Shown piece by piece: positions 6,121 through 10,758 of a stretch of 10,758 bases of DNA (the stretch's first letter is position 1; the number at the start of each line of letters is the position of its first letter). The stretch lies in assembly GCA_036443455.1 (NCBI GenBank), contig JAZFYI010000034.1, positions 1 to 10,758 of the forward strand. The letters are read 5' to 3'. Made by a program: the position numbers and the translations under genes. Source of the DNA: MnTg04 sp036443455 (GTDB lineage: Bacteria > Pseudomonadota > Gammaproteobacteria > Steroidobacterales > MnTg04). A model generated the notes under the pieces. That model ran no database searches. It worked only from the letters and a program-made list of their open reading frames with translations, and was not told the origin of the DNA.

Positions 6121-7092
6121 TTACTCCGCGAAATGGGCAAAGCCTGCGTGGTCCAGCGAGACCGGCTGATCGCGATAGAAAATATCGAGGTTCTCGCCCC
6201 GGGTGGTCTGACCAATGCGGGTCAGCCGGGTATTCAACTGGCTCGCCAGGCGCTCCAGCTCTTTTTGCCGGTTGCCGGCTATCGTGAAACAAAGCTGGTA
6301 GTCATCGCCCGCGCCGGCCGCCATTTTTACGGTCTGCTCATGATCGGCATACTTGCCCAGGGTTGCACAAAGCGGCAAATCTTCGAGTTGCAGCCTCGCC
6401 CCCAGGCGACTGGCTCGCAAAACGTGGCCCAGGTCACGGACCAACCCGTCGGATATGTCGATCGCGGCGCTGGCCAGCCCGCGCAATGCCTTGCCGAGTG
6501 CAAGCTGCGCCGTGGGCCGCCAGAAGCTGGCTTCGAGCGCAGCGAGATCGACGGCGGCATCCTTATCCTCCAGGCTTCGTATCCACGCGCCCGCCGCACC
6601 CAGGTCGCCGCTGACATAAATCGCATCATCGACCGCCGCGCCGCTGCGCAACAGCGCCTGTCCTTGCGGCACGGAACCGATGACCTGGATGGTGCAAGCC
6701 AGCGGGCCGCGGCAGGTGTCACCGCCGACCAGCGCGATTTTCGCCTCCGCGGCACAATCGCGCAGCCCGCCGCTAAAAGCCCGCAGCCAGCCCTCGTCCA
6801 CACTCGGCAGGGTCAGCGCCAGCGTAAACCACAGCGGGTCGGCGCCCATCGCGGCCAGGTCGCTGAGGTTGACCGCCAGGCAGCGATAACCCAGGTCGGC
6901 CGCGTGGCGGCTGCCATCCTGTTTTGGGAAATGCACGCCATCGACCAGCGTGTCGCAACTGACCACGATTTCATCGGCGTGGCCCGGCGCACTCAGCACC
7001 GCACCGTCATCGCCGATGCCCGTCCGCACACCCCGGCCATCCGCAAAACCCTGGCGGAAATAGCGCTCGATGATCTCGGATTCGCCGGTCAC
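6121..7092 (-). CDS. thiL: Thiamine-monophosphate kinase
   Basis: ThiL phosphorylates thiamine monophosphate with ATP to thiamine diphosphate, the last step of cofactor synthesis, in the cytosol. The 323 residues are normal and the PurM-like layout is clear: GIGDDGAV (25-32), CDTLVDGVHF (46-55), NLSDLAAMGA (75-84), the metal/ATP motif VGGDT (122-126), IYVSGDLG (158-165), DISDGL (212-217) and GAGDDYQLCF (260-269). The last is usually GGEDYEL, so a conserved Glu is Asp here and another is Gln, a mild change unlikely to abolish function. The start is GTG at 7090-7092, 12 bases after the nusB stop, with GGGGCAGG just before it. It sits between nusB and pgpA, its normal place. Dxs, made from the opposite operon, is one of the enzymes that uses its product. 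Confidence 0.97.
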   Translation of the reverse strand: MTGESEIIERYFRQGFADGRGVRTGIGDDGAVLSAPGHADEIVVSCDTLVDGVHFPKQDGSRHAADLGYRCLAVNLSDLAAMGADPLWFTLALTLPSVDEGWLRAFSGGLRDCAAEAKIALVGGDTCRGPLACTIQVIGSVPQGQALLRSGAAVDDAIYVSGDLGAAGAWIRSLEDKDAAVDLAALEASFWRPTAQLALGKALRGLASAAIDISDGLVRDLGHVLRASRLGARLQLEDLPLCATLGKYADHEQTVKMAAGAGDDYQLCFTIAGNRQKELERLASQLNTRLTRIGQTTRGENLDIFYRDQPVSLDHAGFAHFAE

Positions 7093-7104
7093 AACCTGCC
7101 CCGG

Positions 7105-7593
7105 TCAGTCTTTTTTCTTGTCCGGGGAGCGCGCGCTCATGGTTTTCCACGCACCGGTAACAGCGGTCCGCAGATCTATGGCCGCCTTGTCGAGCACGGC
7201 GTTTACGTAGCGGTGACCGTTCTCCGCGCCAAATTTCTTGCTCAACTCCACCGCCTCGTTGATCACCACAGCGTGAGGCACTTCGAGGTGGTCGCGAAGC
7301 TCGAACAGGCCCACCCAGAGTATCGCGTGTTCGACCGGAGTCAGCTGATCGAGATCTCTGTCTGCATACTGGGCCAGGAGAATGTTCAACGACTCGCTGT
7401 CGCTGGTTATTTCCAGCAGCAATTCCTTGAAGTAGGCGGCATCGGTGCGATCGAAATCCCGATCCTCGCTGTAATACCGATAGATGTCCTCCACGGCTTC
7501 GCCGGCAAGCTGCCAGGAATAAAGCGCCTGCACCGCGAGCCGCCGGGCGCGACTGCGCCGGTGCCGTGCACGCACCTCGGTGTGGGAGGACAT
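7105..7593 (-). CDS. nusB: Transcription antitermination factor NusB
   Basis: NusB pairs with NusE (ribosomal protein S10) on boxA RNA and supports processive transcription of rRNA operons. This 162-residue protein is slightly longer than the usual ~140. The core shows RRLAVQALYSWQLA (17-30), YFKELLLEI (54-62), LDQLTPVEHAILWVGLFELR (81-100), VPHAVVINEAVELSKKFG (105-122) and HRYVNAVLDKAA (127-138), all standard. The extra length is an Arg-rich N-terminus (RARHRRSRARR, 8-18), of which the last residues enter the RNA-binding core, and a basic tail ending KKKD. ATG is three bases after the ribH stop, with GGAAGG upstream inside ribH. The ribH-nusB pair is very widely conserved in proteobacteria. 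Confidence 0.97.
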   Translation of the reverse strand: MSSHTEVRARHRRSRARRLAVQALYSWQLAGEAVEDIYRYYSEDRDFDRTDAAYFKELLLEITSDSESLNILLAQYADRDLDQLTPVEHAILWVGLFELRDHLEVPHAVVINEAVELSKKFGAENGHRYVNAVLDKAAIDLRTAVTGAWKTMSARSPDKKKD

Positions 7594-7596
7594 TTC

Positions 7597-8073
7597 TCAG
7601 CCTTCCAACTTACGCAAAAGACTGGCCATCTCGATTGCAGCCAGTGCGGCATCGGAACCTTTGTTGCCCGCCTTGGTTCCGGCTCTTTCGAGTGCCTGCT
7701 CGATCGTATCGACGGTCAGGATACCAAAGCCGATCGGCACGCCATGGCGGGTACTGACCTGGCTGACCGCTTGCGCGCATTCGCCGGCGACATAATCGAA
7801 ATGCGGCGTCGCTCCACGGATCACCGCGGCCAATGCCACGATGGCATCGTATTGCCGGCTGGCGGCTGTTTTCTCGAGCGCCAGCCCCATCTCGATCGCC
7901 CCGGGCACGCGCACCAGCGTAATATTCCGGTCGCTGGTGCCGTGGCTGCGCAGCGTATCCAGCGCGCCTTTTATCAGGCTCTCGACGACCAGCTCGTTAA
8001 AACGCGCGGCGACGATCGCTACCCGCAGGTCGCTCGCATTCAGTTCGCCTCGTATCGTTTTTATGTTTTGCAT
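7597..8073 (-). CDS. ribH: 6,7-Dimethyl-8-ribityllumazine synthase
   Basis: RibH condenses 5-amino-6-ribitylamino-uracil with 3,4-dihydroxy-2-butanone 4-phosphate to make lumazine, the substrate of riboflavin synthase; the family assembles as pentamers or 60-mer capsids. The 158-residue length is typical. Conserved segments are AARFNE (22-27), VRVPGAIEM (54-62), ALAAVIRGATPHFDYV (80-95, with probable catalytic H91), GVPIGFGILT (111-120) and RAGTKAGNKGSDAA (130-143). The ATG is preceded by GGGA. Its upstream gap of 59 bases to ribBA is the longest in the operon, and I found no convincing promoter in it. Both substrates come from the upstream genes ribD and ribB plus a RibA not seen here. Confidence 0.98.
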   Translation of the reverse strand: MQNIKTIRGELNASDLRVAIVAARFNELVVESLIKGALDTLRSHGTSDRNITLVRVPGAIEMGLALEKTAASRQYDAIVALAAVIRGATPHFDYVAGECAQAVSQVSTRHGVPIGFGILTVDTIEQALERAGTKAGNKGSDAALAAIEMASLLRKLEG

Positions 8074-8132
8074 GTGGGGTCCCGAATTAATTTGCCGCAG
8101 TCTAACCGTTGGCGCCGGTCAAAAACATCTGC

Positions 8133-9248
8133 TCAGGCACTGGCAGCCGCCTGCTCGTCATCGACATAGCCGACGATTTCCAGGCCAAAACCGGACAAGC
8201 CATGCAACTGGCGCGGCGCACTCATCACCCGCATCTTGCTGACGCCGAGATCCCGCAGTATCTGCGCGCCGGTGCCATAGGTACGCAGGACCCGGCTGCT
8301 GCCCGCCGGTTTGTCCGGCGCGGGTTTGCCGATATTGCGCAAAGTCTCGATGATCGCGCCGGGATCCTCGCCATGGCGCAGTATCACCAGCACGCCGCTG
8401 CCTTCGCGGTCGATTCGTTCCATCGCCGCTGGCAATGGCCAGCCGAATTCGCTGCCGGTGAGACCGACCACATCGCCCAGGCTGTCCTGCAAATGCACCC
8501 GGACCAGGGTCGGCTGGTCGCCGCCGATGTCTCCCTTGATCAGCGCGAAATGCACATTGCGGTTTACGTGGTCTTCGTAACAAACCATCAGGAAATCGCC
8601 GTGACTGGTTTTTACCTGCCGCTCCAGGATGCGCTCGATCGAATGTTCGGTGCGCAACCGATAACTGATCAAATCGGCAATCGTCCCCATCTTGAGCCGA
8701 TGCTCGCCGGCGAATTTTTCCAGGTCCGGCCGCCGCGCCATGCTCCCGTCTTCGTTCAGGATTTCGACGATGACGGCGCTGGGATCGAGACCGGCAAGAC
8801 GGGCAAGGTCACAACCGGCTTCGGTATGCCCGGCGCGGTTCAGGACTCCGCCGGGTTGCGCCATGATCGGGAAAATGTGGCCGGGCTGACACAGGTCGTC
8901 CGGCTTGGCATCCGGGCTGACCGCGGCCTGGATCGTCTGGGCGCGGTCATGCGCCGAAATACCCGTGGTGACTCCCTCGGCCGCTTCGATCGACAAGGTA
9001 AAATTGGTGCCATGCCTGCCATCGGTTTCGCTGACCATCAGCGGCAGGCGCAATTGCTGGCAGCGTTGCCGGTTCAAGGTCAGGCAGATCAGGCCGCGGC
9101 CATACCTGGCCATGAAATTGATGTCCTCCGGACGCACCATGCTCGCAGCCATCAACAAATCGCCCTCGTTTTCACGATCTTCATCGTCGACGATAACGAC
9201 CATGCGGCCCGCTCGCAGATCCTCGAGAATTTCTTCAATACTGTTCAT
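8133..9248 (-). CDS. ribBA/ribBX: 3,4-Dihydroxy-2-butanone-4-phosphate synthase fused to a degenerate GTP cyclohydrolase II domain (RibBX type)
   Basis: A 371-residue fusion. The N-terminal half (1 to about 200) is RibB, turning ribulose 5-phosphate into 3,4-dihydroxy-2-butanone 4-phosphate plus formate. It has DDEDRENEGDL (21-31, acidic metal site), SAHDRAQTI (98-106), PGHIFPI (122-128), RAGHTEAGCDLARLAG (138-153) and NEDGSMARRPDL (165-176), all intact. The C-terminal half (about 205-365) keeps the RibA fold signs RVH (250-252), GDVVG (258-262) and YGTGAQILRDLGV (324-336), but the three zinc cysteines are D255, S266 and F268, and the GRG arginine region is lost. It should not be an active GTP cyclohydrolase II. 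Such proteins are described in proteobacteria as RibBX. The ATG at 9248 overlaps the ribE stop in ATGA, so translation is coupled; the frame is open further upstream but that part is only ribE antiphase. Automated pipelines may call it RibBA. Confidence 0.95.
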   Translation of the reverse strand: MNSIEEILEDLRAGRMVVIVDDEDRENEGDLLMAASMVRPEDINFMARYGRGLICLTLNRQRCQQLRLPLMVSETDGRHGTNFTLSIEAAEGVTTGISAHDRAQTIQAAVSPDAKPDDLCQPGHIFPIMAQPGGVLNRAGHTEAGCDLARLAGLDPSAVIVEILNEDGSMARRPDLEKFAGEHRLKMGTIADLISYRLRTEHSIERILERQVKTSHGDFLMVCYEDHVNRNVHFALIKGDIGGDQPTLVRVHLQDSLGDVVGLTGSEFGWPLPAAMERIDREGSGVLVILRHGEDPGAIIETLRNIGKPAPDKPAGSSRVLRTYGTGAQILRDLGVSKMRVMSAPRQLHGLSGFGLEIVGYVDDEQAAASA

Positions 9249-9847
9249 AAGCTCCGGTCCCCGCCCATCAGGCGATCGATATACCTGGCCACCAGGTCCA
9301 CTTCCAGGTTGACCTCGGTACCGCCACGATACCGCCCCATTGTAGTCGCCTCGAGCGTATGGGGGACAACATTGATTAAAAAGCTCTCGTCGGTGACCCG
9401 GTTGACGGTGAGGCTGACCCCGTCTATGCAAATCGATCCCTTCGCCGCGACGAAACGCGCAATGCTCTCCGGCAGCGAAAAGGTCATGACCACCGAGCGC
9501 GCATCGTCGCGCCGGCCGAGCAATTTGCCGACCGCATCGATGTGCCCGCTGACCAGGTGGCCGCCCAGTACATCGCCGAGACACAGCGCCTTTTCAAGAT
9601 TAACCGGATCTCCGGCCCGTTTCCGGCCCAGGGCGCTGCAGGCCAGGGTTTCGGTGGACAAATCGGCGACAAAACTGTGCTTGCGCACCGTGGTTGCCGT
9701 CAGGCATACGCCATCGACGGCAATGCTGTCGCCGATCGCGACCCGGTCCAGCCCCAGCCCGGGGGCGTTGATCTCGAGCACCAGGTCGCCGCCTTTGGGC
9801 TGGCGCGATTTGATGGCGCCGACGGCCTGGATGATTCCGCCAAACAT
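9245..9847 (-). CDS. ribE: Riboflavin synthase, alpha chain
   Basis: RibE dismutates two molecules of 6,7-dimethyl-8-ribityllumazine into riboflavin and the pyrimidine that RibH reuses. The 200 residues show the family's duplicated barrel: MFGGII start (consensus MFTGII), GDSIAVDGVCLT (39-50), VNLEKAL and GGHLVSGHID in the middle, then the repeat's GSICIDGVSLTVN (about 136-148) and NVVPHTLEATT, ending with VNLEVDLVARY. The two IDGV/VDGV copies mark the two lumazine-binding halves, and both look intact. ATG lies three bases after the ribD stop, with GGGG eight bases before it. The gene overlaps ribBA by four bases. It is the ortholog of E. coli RibC/RibE; naming differs between species. Confidence 0.98.
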   Translation of the reverse strand: MFGGIIQAVGAIKSRQPKGGDLVLEINAPGLGLDRVAIGDSIAVDGVCLTATTVRKHSFVADLSTETLACSALGRKRAGDPVNLEKALCLGDVLGGHLVSGHIDAVGKLLGRRDDARSVVMTFSLPESIARFVAAKGSICIDGVSLTVNRVTDESFLINVVPHTLEATTMGRYRGGTEVNLEVDLVARYIDRLMGGDRSL

Positions 9848-9850
9848 AAA

Positions 9851-10758
9851 TTAACCCCGATCGTCCTGGTCGCTGACCGTGAAAATCAATCGCAGATCAT
9901 CGCCCACGATGCGCAAATCTTTACGCTCAAGCTGGATGCGCTGATCCATTTTTTGCAGACCGGGAATCGTGAACATCCCGCGGCCATCGTTGCCCATGAC
10001 GTGGCTCGCCTGGTAGACCAGCAATTCGTCGAGCAGATTCGCGGCCAGCAACGCGCCGTTGAGCAGCGGCCCCGCTTCGACCATGACCTCGTTGATTTGC
10101 CGTTTCCCCAGTTCGACCATCAACTGGCGCAGGTCTACCTTGCCATCGGGTCTGGGCGCCAGCCCCAGCACCTCGATGCCGCGATCCAAGTAGGCGCCGG
10201 CCAGCGGTATTTTGTCGGCGGTCGTCACCAGCAGTCGCGATCCATCCAGGTTCAGGCATTTCGCATCGACCGGCACCCGCAGCCCGCTGTCCACGATGAC
10301 CCGCAGCGGCTGGCGTTCCTCGCCTTCCAGTCGTTGGTTCAACGATGGGTTATCGGCGATTACCGTGCCGCTGCCGCTGAGCACCGCACAGCTTTGTGCG
10401 CGCCAGCGCTGCACATCCTGGCGCGCGGCCTCCCCCGTTATCCACTGGCTTTCGCCGCTGGCCATCGCCGTACGCCCATCGAGGCTGACCGCCAGTTTGG
10501 AGCGCACAAACGGCAGACCGCTGCGCATCCGCTTGTTGAAACCCGGATTGAGCGCTTCTGCCGCCGCCGCCATCAAGCCGGTCTCGACGACGATGCCCGC
10601 TTTTTCGAGATCGGCGATACCGCGGCCATCGACCTGCGGGTTGGGGTCGCGCTGCGCCACCAGCACCCTCGCCACGCCGGCGGCGATCAGCGCCTGGCTG
10701 CACGGCGCGGTCTGCCCGTGATGGCTGCAAGGTTCCAGCGTCAGGTAAACATCCGCGC
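9851..10758 (-). CDS. ribD: Riboflavin-specific deaminase/reductase, 5' end cut by window
   Basis: RibD deaminates the GTP-derived pyrimidine and then reduces its ribosyl chain with NADPH, the second and third steps of riboflavin synthesis. About 301 codons are visible; the start and roughly the first 65 residues, including the deaminase HAE motif, lie beyond base 10758. The visible deaminase end has the zinc motif PCSHHGQTAPC (cysteine codons at 10727-10729 and 10700-10702), then QRDPNPQVDGRG. The reductase domain follows: SKLAVSLDGRTA, SQWITGEAARQDV, SGSGTVIADNP, and VEAGPLLNGALL near the C-terminus. The frame is open without a stop from 9851 to the window edge, so the GTG at 10673 is internal, not the start. 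It is the first visible gene of the rib operon; nrdR often precedes it in relatives, but that is outside the view. Confidence 0.97.
   Translation of the reverse strand, partial: ADVYLTLEPCSHHGQTAPCSQALIAAGVARVLVAQRDPNPQVDGRGIADLEKAGIVVETGLMAAAAEALNPGFNKRMRSGLPFVRSKLAVSLDGRTAMASGESQWITGEAARQDVQRWRAQSCAVLSGSGTVIADNPSLNQRLEGEERQPLRVIVDSGLRVPVDAKCLNLDGSRLLVTTADKIPLAGAYLDRGIEVLGLAPRPDGKVDLRQLMVELGKRQINEVMVEAGPLLNGALLAANLLDELLVYQASHVMGNDGRGMFTIPGLQKMDQRIQLERKDLRIVGDDLRLIFTVSDQDDRG

Noticed and set aside
8074..8132. FMN riboswitch or promoter ahead of ribH
   Set aside because: The 59-base gap is far too short for an FMN riboswitch. The TTGACC present has no -10 box at a usable distance.
6133..8169. 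A 678-codon open frame on the plus strand, antisense to thiL, nusB and ribH
   Set aside because: All three minus-strand genes are full-length and recognisable. The antisense frame has no recognisable domain, spans gene boundaries, and long stop-free antisense frames are expected in GC-rich codon usage.
9249..9584. Upstream extension of the ribBA frame
   Set aside because: The added residues are an out-of-phase reading of ribE. RibB homology begins right at the ATG at 9248, which overlaps the ribE stop.
8109..9854. A 581-codon open frame on the plus strand, antisense to ribBA and ribE
   Set aside because: Same reasoning: it mirrors well-supported riboflavin genes and its translation has no recognisable protein features.

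Overview
This window looks like a chromosomal housekeeping segment of a gammaproteobacterium. It is fairly GC-rich (about 60-65% in most genes by rough hand counts). The gene order is the evidence for the group: xseB-ispA-dxs on the plus strand faces ribD-ribE-ribBA-ribH-nusB-thiL-pgpA on the minus strand. I recall the same two blocks, also facing each other, in Escherichia coli (there with yajO between dxs and pgpA, and ribB and ribE elsewhere). I cannot name the genus from the sequence.

Plus-strand block (1-4188). A promoter pair at the left edge fires in both directions. The rightward promoter reads into xseB (exonuclease VII small subunit), ispA (farnesyl diphosphate synthase) and, after a 117-base gap with its own weak promoter candidate, dxs (first enzyme of the MEP isoprenoid pathway). 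dxs and ispA thus sit at the two ends of one pathway. Next comes folE2, a type IB GTP cyclohydrolase that feeds folate and/or queuosine synthesis.

Minus-strand block (10758 back to 4291). The genes are nearly contiguous: ribD (cut by the right edge), ribE, a fused ribB protein, ribH, nusB, thiL, pgpA, and finally a Ser/Thr protein kinase with a cyclic-nucleotide-binding domain. Gaps are 3-12 bases or a 4-base overlap, except 59-60 bases before ribH, so this is probably one operon. It makes riboflavin, completes thiamine diphosphate, supplies an antitermination factor, and dephosphorylates phosphatidylglycerophosphate. All riboflavin steps are represented except a convincing GTP cyclohydrolase II: the C-terminal half of the RibB fusion has lost the zinc cysteines of RibA, so it is the RibX-type variant and the true RibA must lie elsewhere.

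The most interesting part is the middle (about 3355-5616). folE2 and the kinase fill the slot between dxs and pgpA where the conserved blocks meet, and both look clearly more AT-rich (about 54%) than their neighbours. The kinase joins an apparently active Hanks-type catalytic domain to a C-terminal cyclic-nucleotide domain with an intact phosphate-binding cassette. It is a candidate cAMP- or cGMP-controlled bacterial kinase, and it is the last gene of a vitamin and phospholipid operon. The ~100-base convergent gap between the two genes carries a long-range perfect inverted repeat. I saw no RNA genes, CRISPR arrays, transposases or phage genes.
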